Below, piece after piece: positions 25,881 through 39,400 of a stretch of DNA of 64,000 bases (position 1 is the stretch's first letter; every line of letters starts with the position of its first letter). The stretch lies in the NCBI GenBank assembly GCA_963680875.1, contig OY804588.1, positions 95,350,233-95,414,232 on the forward strand, given 5' to 3'. Below the pieces are notes generated by a model that worked only from the letters and a program-made list of their open reading frames with translations, did not search any database and was not told where the DNA came from. The position numbers and the translations under genes were made by a program. The stretch comes from Bathymodiolus brooksi (taxonomy: Eukaryota; Mollusca; Bivalvia; Mytilida; Modiolidae).

Positions 25881-28800
25881 CTAACAAACTTTATCACATA
25901 AACGTCCTGTCGCTAGTCACTAACAAACTTTATCACATAAACGTCCTGTCGCTAGTCACTAACAAACTTTATCACATAAACGTCCTGTCGCTAGTCACTA
26001 ACAAACTTTATCACATACACGTCCGGTCGCTAGTCACTAACAAACTTTATCACATAAACATCCGGTCGCTAGTCACTAACAAACTTTATCACATAAACGT
26101 CCGGTCGCTAGTCACTAACAAACTTTATCACATAAACGTCCTGTCGCTAGTCACTAACAAACTTTATCACATAAACGTCCTGTCGCTAGTCACTAACAAA
26201 CTTTATCACATAAACGTCCGGTCGCTAGTCACTAACAAACTTTATCACATAAACATCCGGTCGCTAGTCACTAACAAACGTTATCACATAAACGTCCGGT
26301 CGCTAGTCACTAACAAACTTTATCACATAAACGTCCAGTCACTAGTCACTAACAAACTTTATCACATAAACGTCCTGTCGCTAGTCACTAACAAACTTTA
26401 TCACATAAACGTCCTGTCGCTAGTCACTAACAAACTTTATCACATAAACGTCCTGTCGCTAGTCACTAACAAACTTTATCACATAAACGTCCTGTCGCTA
26501 GTCACTAACAAACTTTATCACATAAACGTCCGGTCGCTAGTCACTAACAAACTTTATCACATAAACGTCCTGTCGCTAGTCACTAACAAACTTTATCACA
26601 TAAACGTCCTGTCGCTAGTCACTAACAAACTTTATCACATAAACGTCCTGTCGCTAGTCACTAACAAACTTTATCACATAAACGTCCGGTCGCTAGTCAC
26701 TAACAAACTTTATCACATAAACGTCCTGTCGCTAGTCACTAACAAACTTTATCACATAAACGTCCTGTCGCTAGTCACTAACAAACTGTATCACATAAAC
26801 GTCCTGTCGCTAGTCACTAACAAACTTTATCACATAAACGTCCTGTCGCTAGTCACTAACAAACTTTATCACATAAACGTCCTGTCGCTAGTCACTAACA
26901 AACTTTATCACATAAACGTCCTGTCGCTAGTCACTAACAAACTTTATCACATAAACGTCCTGTCGCTAGTCACTAACAAACTTTATCACATAAACGTCCT
27001 GTCGCTAGTCACTAACAAACTTTATCACATAAACGTCCTGTCGCTAGTCACTAACAAACTTTATCACATAAACGTCCTGTCGCTAGTCACTAACAAACTT
27101 TATCACATAAACGTCCTGTCGCTAGTCACTAACAAACTTTATCACATAAACGTCCTGTCGCTAGTCACTAACAAACTTTATCACATAAACGTCCTGTCGC
27201 TAGTCACTAACAAACTTTATCACATAAACGTCCGGTCGCTAGTCACTAACAAACTTTATCACATAAACGTCCTGTCGCTAGTCACTAACAAACTTTATCA
27301 CATAAACGTCCTGTCGCTAGTCACTAACAAACTTTATCACATAAACGTCCTGTCGCTAGTCACTAACAAACTTTATCACATAAACGTCCTGTCGCTAGTC
27401 ACTAACAAACTTTATCACATAAACGTCCTGTCGCTAGTCACTAACAAACTTTATCACATAAACGTCCTGTCGCTAGTCACTAACAAACTTTATCACATAA
27501 ACGTCCTGTCGCTAGTCACTAACAAACTTTATCACATAAACGTCCTGTCGCTAGTCACTAACAAACTTTATCACATAAACGTCCTGTCGCTAGTCACTAA
27601 CAAACTTTATCACATAAACGTCCTGTCGCTAGTCACTAACAAACTTTATCACAAAACGTCCTGTCGCTAGTCACTAACAAACTTTATCACATAAACGTCC
27701 TGTCGCTAGTCACTAACAAACTTTATCACATAAACGTCCTGTCGCTAGTCACTAACACACTTAATCACAAAACATCCTGTCGCTAGTCACTAACAAACTT
27801 TATCACATAAACGTCCTGTCGCTAGTCACTAACAAACTTTATCACATAAACGTCCGGTCGCTAGTCACTAACAAACTTTATCACATAAACGTCCTGTCGC
27901 TAGTCACTAACAAACTTTATCACATAAACGTCCTGTCGCTAGTCACTAACAAACTTTATCACATAAACGTCCTGTCGCTAGTCACTAACAAACTTTATCA
28001 CATAAACGTCCGGTCGCTAATCACTAACAAACTTTATCACATAAACGTCCGGTCGCTAGTCACTAACAAACTTTATCACATAAACGTCCGTCGCTAGTCA
28101 CTAACAAACTGTATCACATAAACGTCCTGTCGCTAGTCACTAACAAACTTTATCACATAAACGTCCTGTCGCTAGTCACTAACAAACGTTATCACATAAA
28201 CGTCCTGTCGCTAGTCACTAACAAACTTTATCACATAAACGTCCTGTCGCTAGTCACTAACAAACTTTATCACATAAACGTCCTGTCGCTAGTCACTAAC
28301 AAACTTTATCACATAAACGTCCAGTCGCTAGTCACTAACAAACTTTATCACATAAACGTCCTGTCGCTAGTCACTAACAAACTTTATCACATAAACGTTC
28401 TGTCGCTAGTCACTAACAAACTTTATCACATAAACGTCCTGTCGCTAGTCACTAACAAACTTTATCACATAAATGTCCTGTCGCTAGTCACTAACAAACT
28501 TTATCACATAAACGTCCTGTCGCTAATCACTAACAAACTTTATCACATAAACGTCCTGTCGCTAGTCACTAACAAACTTTATCACATAAACGTCCGGTCG
28601 CTAGTCACTAACAAACTGTATCACATAAACGTCCTGTCGCTAGTCACTAACAAACTTTATCACATAAACGTTCTGTCGCTAGTCACTAACAAACTTTATC
28701 ACATAAACGTCCTGTCGCTAGTCACTAACAAACTTTATCACATAATCGTCCTGTCGCTAGTCATTAACAAACTTTATCACATAAACGTCCTGTCGCTAGT

Positions 28801-30133
28801 CACTAACAAACTGTATCACATAAACGTCCGGTCGCTAGTCACTAACAAACTTTATCACATAAACGTCCTGTCGCTAGTCACTAACAAACTTTATCACATA
28901 AACGTCCTGTCGCTAGTCACTAACAAACTTTATCACATAAACGTCCGGTCGCTAGTCACTAACAAACTTTATCACATAAACGTCCTGTCGCTAGTCACTA
29001 ACAAACTTTATCACATAAACGTCCTGTCGCTAGTCACTAACAAACTTTATCACATAAACGTCCTGTCGCTAGTCACTAACAAACTTTATCACATAAACGT
29101 TTGGTTGCTAGTCACTAACAAACGTTATCACATAAACGTCCTGTCGCTAGTCACTAACAAACTTTATCACATAAACGTCCGGTCGCTAGTCACTAACAAA
29201 CTTTATCACATAAACGTCCTGTCGCTAGTCACTAACAAACTTTATCACATAAACGTCCTGTCGCTAGTCATTAACAAACTTTATCACATAAACGTCCGGT
29301 CGCTAGTCACTAGCAAACTTTATCACATAAACGTCTTGTTGCTAGTCACTAACACACTTTATCACATAAACGTCCTGTTGCTAGTCACTAACAAACTGTA
29401 TCACATATACGTCCGGTGGCTAGTCACTAACAAACTTTATCACATAAACGTCCTGTCGCTAGTCACTAACAAACTTTATCACATAAACGTCCGGTCGCTA
29501 GTCACTAACACACTTTATCACATAAACGTCCGGTCGCTAGTCACTAACAAACTTTATCACATAAACGTCCGGTCGCTAGTCACTAACAAACGTTATCACA
29601 TAAACGTCCTGTCGCTAGTCACTAACAAACTTTATCACATAAACGTCCTGTCGCTAGTCACTAGCAAACTTTATCACATAAACGTCCTGTCGCTAGTCAC
29701 TAACAAACTTTATCACATAGACGTCCGGTCGCTAGTCACTAACAAACTTTATTACATAAACGTCCGGTCGCTAGTCACTAACAAACTTTATCACATAAAC
29801 GTCCTGTCGCTAGTCACTAACAAACTTTATCACATAAACGTCCTGTCGCTAGTCACTAACAAACTTTATCACATAAACGTCCGGTCGCTAGTCACTAACA
29901 AACTTTATCACATAAACGTCCTGTCGCTAGTCACTAACAAACTTTATCACATAAACGTCCTGTCGCTAGTCACTAACAAACTTTATCACATAAAGTCCGG
30001 TCGCTGGTCACTAGCAAACATTATCACATAAACGTCCGGTCGCTAGTCACTAACAAACTGTATCACATAAACGTCCGGTCGCTAGTCACTAACAAACTTT
30101 ATCACATAAACGTCCTGTCGCTAGTCACTTTAA
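25862..30133. repeat. 39-bp minisatellite grown from SINE internal sequence (intron 3)
   Basis: About 109 copies of a 39-bp unit containing TCGCTAGTCACTAACAAAC then TTTATCACATAAACGTCC. On the minus strand, 31 bases of the unit (TATGTGATAAAG...GCGAC) match the SINE body at 56440-56470 with only 2 differences. Because 39 is divisible by 3, the plus strand is open for 659 codons (25691-27670) and again at 29105-30031 with the 13-residue repeat LYHINVLSLVTNK; single-base deletions at a few units close the frame. These open frames are treated as artefacts. Main polymorphisms are CCTGTCG versus CCGGTCG and CTTTATC versus CTGTATC or CGTTATC. Confidence 0.96.
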
Positions 30134-30404
30134 CAGACAGATAAATATAATTTATCTTTACAAGCAAAAACTGATAAAATATTGGATTAAAAATATTAAA
30201 TATTATATCTTTATTTTTTATTTATTTAAGCAGATAAAATTCATGACTTAAATATTACAAATGTAAGCTAATGATAAATAGGACAATTCTTCCCCCCAAA
30301 ATCTAGACAAAACAGCTTTCAAGAATAAAAGTAGATTTAATGTAAATATTTATTTGCTAAAGCCAGTAAAACACTGATAGAGTTAAAGATTAAGTAATAC
30401 TTAC
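30134..30404. other. Intron 3 unique sequence next to the exon 3 donor
   Basis: AT-rich single-copy sequence between the 39-bp array and exon 3. No gene or recognisable element seen other than the intron's 5' end (donor GTAAGT at 30404-30399 on the minus strand). Confidence 0.6.
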
Positions 30405-30478
30405 CAAAGAATGCTACAGCTAATAACCCAACGATGAAGATCAGGAACAACAAACAACAGATTATATCTGTACATGAT
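30405..30478 (-). CDS. SLC44A: SLC44/CTL choline-transporter-like gene, coding exon 3 (first transmembrane helix)
   Basis: A 74-bp minus-strand exon with acceptor GTTTTACAG|A and a strong donor TTG|GTAAGTATT. It has 1 + 72 + 1 coding bases and reads SCTDIICCLLFLIFIVG then LLAVAFF. The C-T-D-I-I-C-C motif followed by a hydrophobic helix is a hallmark of the N-terminus of SLC44 (CTL) proteins, where it forms transmembrane helix 1. SLC44 proteins are multi-pass plasma-membrane and organelle proteins linked to choline or ethanolamine transport. Which vertebrate paralogue is closest cannot be settled from this fragment, but the motif is most like the SLC44A2/4/5 group. Intron 2 (30479-49434, 18956 bp) precedes it. 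The 35-bp minisatellite of that intron comes to within about 13 bp of this acceptor. Confidence 0.95.
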
Positions 30479-30491
30479 CTGTAAAACATAT

Positions 30492-33400
30492 ATGAGATTA
30501 CAGGCAAAGCAAAACAAAATCAATCATAAGAACTTGGATTACAGGCAATACAAATTTCAATCATAAGAACCTGGGATTACAGGCAAAAAAAAAATTCAAT
30601 CATAAGAACCTGGGATTACAGGCAAAACAAAATTCAATCATAAGAACCTGGGATTACAGGCAAACAAAATTCAATCATAAGAACCTGGGATTACAGGCAG
30701 AAAATTTAATCATAAGAACCGGGGAATACAGGAAGAAAATTCAATCATAAGAACCTGGGATTACAGGTAGAAAATTCAATCATAAGAACCTGGGATTACA
30801 GGTAGAAAATTCAATCAAAAGAGACTGGGATTACAGGTAGAAAATTCAATCATAAGAACCGTGGATTACAGGCAGAAAATTCAATCATAAGAACCTGGGA
30901 TTACAGGCAAAAAAAAATCAATCATAAGAACCTGGGATTACAGGCAAAACAAAATTCAATCATAAGAACCTGGGATTAAAGGCAAAAAATTCAATCATAA
31001 GAACCTGGGATCACAGGTAGAAAATTCAATCATAAGAACCTGGGATTACAGGTAGAAAATTCAATCATAAGAACCTGGGATTACAGGTAGACAATTCAAT
31101 CATAAGAGACTGGGATTACAGGTAGAAAATTCAATCATAAGAACCGGGGATTACAGGCAGAAAATTCAATCATAAGAACCTCGGATTGCAGGTAGAAAAT
31201 TCAATCATAAGAACCTGGGATTACAGGCAAAACAAAATCAATCATAAGAACCTGGGATTACAGGCAAAACAAAATTCAATCATAAGAACCTGGGATTACA
31301 GGAAGAAAATTCAATCATAAGAACCTGGGATTACCAAAACAAAATTCAATCATAAGAACCTGGGATTACAGGTAGAAAATTCAATCATAAGAACCTGGGA
31401 TTACAGGTAGACAATTCAATCATAAGAGACTGGGATTACAGGTAGAAAATTCAATCATAAGAACCGGGGATTACAGGCAGAAAATTCAATCATAAGAACC
31501 TGGGATTACAGGCAAAATAAAATCAATCATAAGAACCTGGGATTACAGGCAAAACAAAATTCAATCATAAGAACCTGGGATTACAGGAAGAAAATTCAAT
31601 CATAAGAACCTGGGATTACCAAAACAAAATTCAATCATAAGAACCTGGGATTACAGGTAGAAAATTCAATCATAAGAACCTGGAATTACAGGTAGAAAAT
31701 TCAATCATAAGAACCGGGGATTACAGGCAGACAATTCAATCATAAGAACCTGGGATTACAGGCAAAACAAATTCAATCATAAGAACCTGGGATTACAGGC
31801 AAAACAAATTTCAATCATAAGAACCTGGGATTACAGGCAAAAAAAAAATTAAATCATAAGAACCTGGGATTACAGGCAAAACAAAATTCAATCATAAGAA
31901 CCTGGGATTACAGGCAAACAAAATTCAATCATAAGAACCTGGGATTACAGGCAGAAAATTTAATCATAAGAACCGGGGAATACAGGAAGAAAATTCAATC
32001 ATAAGAACCTGGGATTACAGGTAGAAAATTCAATCATAAGAACCTGGGATTACAGGTAAAAAATTCTATCAAAAGAGACTGGGATTACAGGTAGAAAATT
32101 CAATCATAAGAACCGTGGATTACAGGCAGAAAATTCAATCATAAGAACCTGGGATTACAGGCAAAAAAAAATAAATCATAAGAACCTGGGATTACAGGCA
32201 AAACAAAATTCAATCATAAGAACCTGGGATTAAAGGCAGAAAATTCAATCATAAGAACCTGGGATCACAGGTAGAAAATTCAATCATAAGAACCTGGGAT
32301 TACAGGTAGAAAATTCAATCATAAGAACCTGGGATTACAGGTAGACAATTCAATCATAAGAGACTGGGATTACAGGTAGAAAATTCAATCATAAGAACCG
32401 GGGATTACAGGCAGAAAATTCAATCATAAGAACCTCGGATTGCAGGTAGAAAATTCAATCATAAGAACCTGGGATTACAGGCAAAACAAAATCAATCATA
32501 AGAACCTGGGATTACAGGCAAAACAAAATTCAATCATAAGAACCTGGGATTACAGGAAGAAAATTCAATCATAAGAACCTGGGATTACCAAAACAAAATT
32601 CAATCATAAGAACCTGGGATTACAGGTAGAAAATTCAATCATAAGAACCTGGGATTACAGGTAGACAATTCAATCATAAGAGACTGGGATTACAGGTAGA
32701 AAATTCAATCATAAGAACCGGGGATTACAGGCAGAAAATTCAATCATAAGAACCTGGGATTGCAGGTAGAAAATTCAATCATAAGAACCTGGGATTACAG
32801 GCAAAACAAAATCAATCATAAGAACCTGGGATTACAGGCAAAACAAAATTCAATCATAAGAACCTGGGATTACAGGAAGAAAATTCAATCATAAGAACCT
32901 GGGATTACCAAAACAAAATTCAATCATAAGAACCTGGGATTACAGGTAGAAAATTCAATCATAAGAACCTGGAATTACAGGTAGAAAATTCAATCATAAG
33001 AACCGGGGATTACAGGCAGACAATTCAATCATAAGAACCTGGGATTACAGGCAAAACAAATTCAATCATAAGAACCTGGGATTACAGGCAAAAAAAATTT
33101 CAATCATAAGAACCTGGGATTACAGGCAAAAAAAAATTAAATCATAAGAACCTGGGATTACAGGCAAAACAAAATTCAATCATAAGAACCTGGGATTACA
33201 GGCAAACAAAATTCAATCATAAGAACCTGGGATTACAGGCAGAACATTTAATCATAAGAACCGGGGAATACAGGAAGAAAATTCAATCATAAGAACCTGG
33301 GATTACAGGTAGAAAATTCAATCATAAGAACCTGGGATTACAGGTAAAAAATTCTATCAAAAGAGACTGGGATTACAGGTAGAAAATTCAATCATAAGAA

Positions 33401-36400
33401 CCGTGGATTACAGGCAGAAAATTCAATCATAAGAACCTGGGATTACAGGCAAAAAAAAATCAATCATAAGAACCTGGGATTACAGGCAAAACAAAATTCA
33501 ATCATAAGAACCTGGGATTAAAGGCAGAAAATTCAATCATAAGAACCTGGGATCACAGGTAGAAAATTCAATCATAAGAAACTGGGATTACAGGTAGAAA
33601 ATTCAATCATAAGAACCTGGGATTACAGGTAGACAATTCAATCATAAGAGACTGGGATTACAGGTAGAAAATTCAATCACAAGAACCGGGGATTACAGGC
33701 AGAAAATTCAATCATAAGAACCTGGGATTGCAGGTAGAAAATTCAATCATAAGAACCTGGGATTACAGGCAAAACAAAATCAATCATAAGAACCTGGGAT
33801 TACAGGCAAAACAAAATTCAATCATAAGAACCTGGGATTACAGGAAGAAAATTCAATCATAAGAACCTGGGATTACCAAAACAAAATTCAATCATAAGAA
33901 CCTGGGATTACAGGTAGAAAATTCAATCATAAGAACCTGGGATTACAGGCAGAAAATTTAATCATAAGAACCGGGGAATACAGGAAGAAAATTCAATCAT
34001 AAGAACCTGGGATTACAGGTAGAAAATTCAATCATAAGAACCTGGGATTACAGGTAAAAAATTCTATCAAAAGAGACTGGGATTACAGGTAGAAAATTCA
34101 ATCATAAGAACCGTGGATTACAGGCAGAAAATTCAATCATAAGAACCTGGGATTACAGGCAAAAAAAAATCAATCATAAGAACCTGGGATTACAGGCAAA
34201 ACAAAATTCAATCATAAGAACCTGGGATTAAAGGCAGAAAATTCAATCATAAGAACCTGGGATCACAGGTAGAAAATTCAATCATAAGAACCTGGGATTA
34301 CAGGTAGAAAATTCAATCATAAGAACCTGGGATTACAGGTAGACAATTCAATCATAAGAGACTGGGATTACAGGTAGAAAATTCAATCATAAGAACCGGG
34401 GATTACAGACAGAAAATTCAATCATAAGAACCTGGGATTGCAGGTAGAAAATTCAATCATAAGAACCTGGGATTACAGGCAAAACAAAATCAATCATAAG
34501 AACCTGGGATTACAGGCAAAACAAAATTCAATCATAAGAACCTGGGATTACAGGAAGAAAATTCAATCATAAGAACCTGGGTTTACCAAAACAAAATTCA
34601 ATCATAAGAACCTGGGATTACAGGTAGAAAATTCAATCATAAGAACCTGGAATTACAGGTAGAAAATTCAATCATAAGAACCGGGGATTACAGACAGAAA
34701 ATTCAATCATAAGAACCTGGGATTACAGGCAAAACAAATTCAATCATAAGAACCTGGGATTACAGGCAAAACAAATTTCAATCATAAGAACCTGGGATTA
34801 CAGGCAAAAAAAAATTTCAATCATAAGAACCTGGGATTACAGGCAAAACAAAATTCAATCATAAGAACCTGGGATTACAGGCAAACAAAATTCAATCATA
34901 AGAACCTGGGATTACAGGCAGAAAATTTAATCATAAGAACCGGGGAATACAGGAAGAAAATTCAATCATAAGAACCTGGGATTACAGGTAGAAAATTCAA
35001 TCATAAGAACCTGGGATTACAGGTAAAAAATTCTATCAAAAGAGACTGGGATTACAGGTAGAAAATTCAATCATAAGAACCGTGGATTACAGGCAGAAAA
35101 TTCAATCATAAGAACCTGGGATTACAGGCAAAAAAAAATCAATCATAAGAACCTGGGATTACAGGCAAAACAAAATTCAATCATAAGAACCTGGGATTAA
35201 AGGCAGAAAATTCAACCATAAGAACCTGGGATCACAGGTAGAAAATTCAATCATAAGAACCTGGGATTACAGGTAGAAAATTCAATCATAAGAACCTGGG
35301 ATTACAGGTAGACAATTCAATCATAAGAGACTGGGATTACAGGTAGAAAATTCAATCATAAGAACCGGGGATTACAGGCAGAAAATTCAATCATAAGAAC
35401 CTGGGATTGCAGGTAGAAAATTCAATCATAAGAACCTGGGATTACAGGCAAAACAAAATCAATCATAAGAACCTGGGATTACAGGCAAAACAAAATTCAA
35501 TCATAAGAACCTGGGATTACAGGAAGAAAATTCAATCATAAGAACCTGGGATTACCAGAACAAAATTCAATCATAAGAACCTGGGATTACAGGTAGAAAA
35601 TTCAATCATAAGAACCTGGAATTACAGGTAGAAAATTCAATCATAAGAACCGGGGATTACAGGCAGAAAATTCAATCATAAGAACCTGGGATTACAGGCA
35701 AAACAAATTCAATCATAAGAACCTGGGATTACAGGCAAAACAAATTTCAATCATAAAAACCTGGGATTACAGGCAAAAAAAAAATTCAATCATAAGAACC
35801 TGCGATTACAGGCAAAACAAAATTCAATCATAAGAACCTGGGATTACAGGCAGAAAATTTAATCATAAGAACCGGGGAATACAGGAAGAAAATTCAATCA
35901 TAAGAACCTGGGATTACAGGTAGAAAATTCAATCATAAGAACCTGGGATTACAGGTAAAAAATTCTATCAAAAGAGACTGGGATTACAGGTAGAAAATTC
36001 AATCATAAGAACCGTGGATTACAGGCAGAAAATTCAATCATAAGAACCTGGGATTACAGGCAAAAAAAAATCAATCATAAGAACCTGGGATTACAGGCAA
36101 AACAAAATTCAATCATAAGAACCTGGGATTAAAGGCAGAAAATTCAATCATAAGAACCTGGGATCACAGGAAGAAAATTCAATCATAAGAACCTGGGATT
36201 ACAGGTAGAAAATTCAATCATAAGAACCTGGGATTACAGGTAGACAATTCAATCATAAGAGACTGGGATTACAGGTAGAAAATTCAATCATAAGAACCGG
36301 GGATTACAGGCAGAAAATTCAATCATAAGAACCTGGGATTGCAGGTAGAAAATTCAATCATAAGAACCTGGGATTACAGGCAAAACAAAATCAATCATAA

Positions 36401-39400
36401 GAACCTGGGATTACAGGCAAAACAAAATTCAATCATAAGAACCTGGGATTACAGGAAGAAAATTCAATCATAAGAACCTGGGATTACCAAAACAAAATTC
36501 AATCATAAGAACCTGGGATTACAGGTAGAAAATTCAATCATAAGAACCTGGGATTACAGGTAAAAAATTCTATCAAAAGAGACTGGGATTACAGGTAGAA
36601 AATTCAATCATAAGAACCGTGGATTACAGGCAGAAAATTCAATCATAAGAACCTGGGATTACAGGCAAAAAAAAATCAATCATAAGAACCTGGGATTACA
36701 GGCAAAACAAAATTCAATCATAAGAACCTGGGATTAAAGGCAGAAAATTCAATCATAAGAACCTGGGATTACAGGTAGACAATTCAATCATAAGAGACTG
36801 GGATTACAGGTAGAAAATTCAATCATAAGAACCGGGGATTACAGGCAGAAAATTCAATCATAAGAACCTGGGATTGCAGGTAGAAAATTCAATCATAAGA
36901 ACCTGGGATTACAGGCAAAACAAAATCAATCATAAGAACCTGGGATTACAGGCAAAACAAAATTCAATCATAAGAACCTGGGATTACAGGAAGAAAATTC
37001 AATCATAAGAACCTGGGATTACCAGAACAAAATTCAATCATAAGAACCTGGGATTACAGGTAGAAAATTCAATCATAAGAACCTGGAATTACAGGTAGAA
37101 AATTCAATCATAAGAACCAGGGATTACAGGCAGAAAATTCAATCATAAGAACCTGGGATTACAGGCAAAACAAATTCAATCATAAGAACCTGGGATTACA
37201 GGCAAAACAAATTTCAATCATAAGAACCTGGGATTACAGGCAAAAAAAAAATTCAATCATAAGAACCTGGGATTACAGGCAAAACAAAATTCAATCATAA
37301 GAACCTGGGATTACAGGCAAACAAAATTCAATCATAAGAACCTGGGATTACAGGCAGAAAATTTAATCATAAGAACCGGGGAATACAGGAAGAAAATTCA
37401 ATCATAAGAACCTGGGATTACAGGTAAAAAATTCTATCAAAAGAGACTGGGATTACAGGTAGAAAATTCAATCATAAGAACCGTGGATTACAGGCAGAAA
37501 ATTCAATCATAAGAACCTGGGATTACAGGCAAAAAAAAATCAATCATAAGAACCTGGGATTACAGGCAAAACAAAATTCAATCATAAGAACCTGGGATTA
37601 AAGGCAGAAAATTCAATCATAAGAACCTGGGATCACAGGTAGAAAATTCAATCATAAGAACCTGGGATTACAGGTAGAAAATTCAATCATAAGAACCTGG
37701 GATTACAGGTAGACAATTCAATCATAAGAGACTGGGATTACAGGTAGAAAATTCAATCATAAGAACCGGGGATTACAGACAGAAAATTCAATCATAAGAA
37801 CCTGGGATTGCAGGTAGAAAATTCAATCATAAGAACCTGGGATTACAGGCAAAACAAAATCAATCATAAGAACCTGGGATTACAGGCAAAACAAAATTCA
37901 ATCATAAGAACCTGGGATTACAGGAAGAAAATTCAATCATAAGAACCTGGGTTTACCAAAACAAAATTCAATCATAAGAACCTGGGATTACAGGTAGAAA
38001 ATTCAATCATAAGAACCTGGAATTACAGGTAGAAAATTCAATCATAAGAACCGGGGATTACAGACAGAAAATTCAATCATAAGAACCTGGGATTACAGGC
38101 AAAACAAATTCAATCATAAGAACCTGGGATTACAGGCAAAACAAATTTCAATCATAAGAACCTGGGATTACAGGCAAAAAAAAATTTCAATCATAAGAAC
38201 CTGGGATTACAGGCAAAACAAAATTCAATCATAAGAACCTGGGATTACAGGCAAACAAAATTCAATCATAAGAACCTGGGATTACAGGCAGAAAATTTAA
38301 TCATAAGAACCGGGGAATACAGGAAGAAAATTCAATCATAAGAACCTGGGATTACAGGTAGAAAATTCAATCATAAGAACCTGGGATTACAGGTAAAAAA
38401 TTCTATCAAAAGAGACTGGGATTACAGGTAGAAAATTCAATCATAAGAACCGTGGATTACAGGCAGAAAATTCAATCATAAGAACCTGGGATTACAGGCA
38501 AAAAAAAATCAATCATAAGAACCTGGGATTACAGGCAAAACAAAATTCAATCATAAGAACCTGGGATTAAAGGCAGAAAATTCAACCATAAGAACCTGGG
38601 ATCACAGGTAGAAAATTCAATCATAAGAACCTGGGATTACAGGTAGAAAATTCAATCATAAGAACCTGGGATTACAGGTAGACAATTCAATCATAAGAGA
38701 CTGGGATTACAGGTAGAAAATTCAATCACAAGAACCGGGGATTACAGGCAGAAAATTCAATCATAAGAACCTGGGATTGCAGGTAGAAAATTCAATCATA
38801 AGAACCTGGGATTACAGGCAAAACAAAATCAATCATAAGAACCTGGGATTACAGGCAAAACAAAATTCAATCATAAGAACCTGGGATTACAGGAAGAAAA
38901 TTCAATCATAAGAACCTGGGATTACCAAAACAAAATTCAATCATAAGAACCTGGGATTACAGGTAGAAAATTCAATCATAAGAACCTGGGATTACAGGCA
39001 GAAAATTTAATCATAAGAACCGGGGAATACAGGAAGAAAATTCAATCATAAGAACCTGGGATTACAGGTAGAAAATTCAATCATAAGAACCTGGGATTAC
39101 AGGTAAAAAATTCTATCAAAAGAGACTGGGATTACAGGTAGAAAATTCAATCATAAGAACCGTGGATTACAGGCAGAAAATTCAATCATAAGAACCTGGG
39201 ATTACAGGCAAAAAAAAATCAATCATAAGAACCTGGGATTACAGGCAAAACAAAATTCAATCATAAGAACCTGGGATTAAAGGCAGAAAATTCAATCATA
39301 AGAACCTGGGATCACAGGTAGAAAATTCAATCATAAGAACCTGGGATTACAGGTAGAAAATTCAATCATAAGAACCTGGGATTACAGGTAGACAATTCAA

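Noticed and set aside
25691..30031. Long open frames of 659 and 308 residues with a 13-residue repeat (LYHINVLSLVTNK)
   Set aside because: The 39-bp unit is a multiple of three and happens to lack stops in this frame. The sequence is SINE-derived, intronic and antisense to the SLC44-like gene, and it varies by unconstrained substitutions and frame-breaking deletions.
25862..30133. CRISPR-like regular repeats
   Set aside because: There are no unique spacers: the whole 39-bp period is repeated, and the setting is a eukaryotic intron. The same applies to the 35-, 40- and 58-bp arrays.
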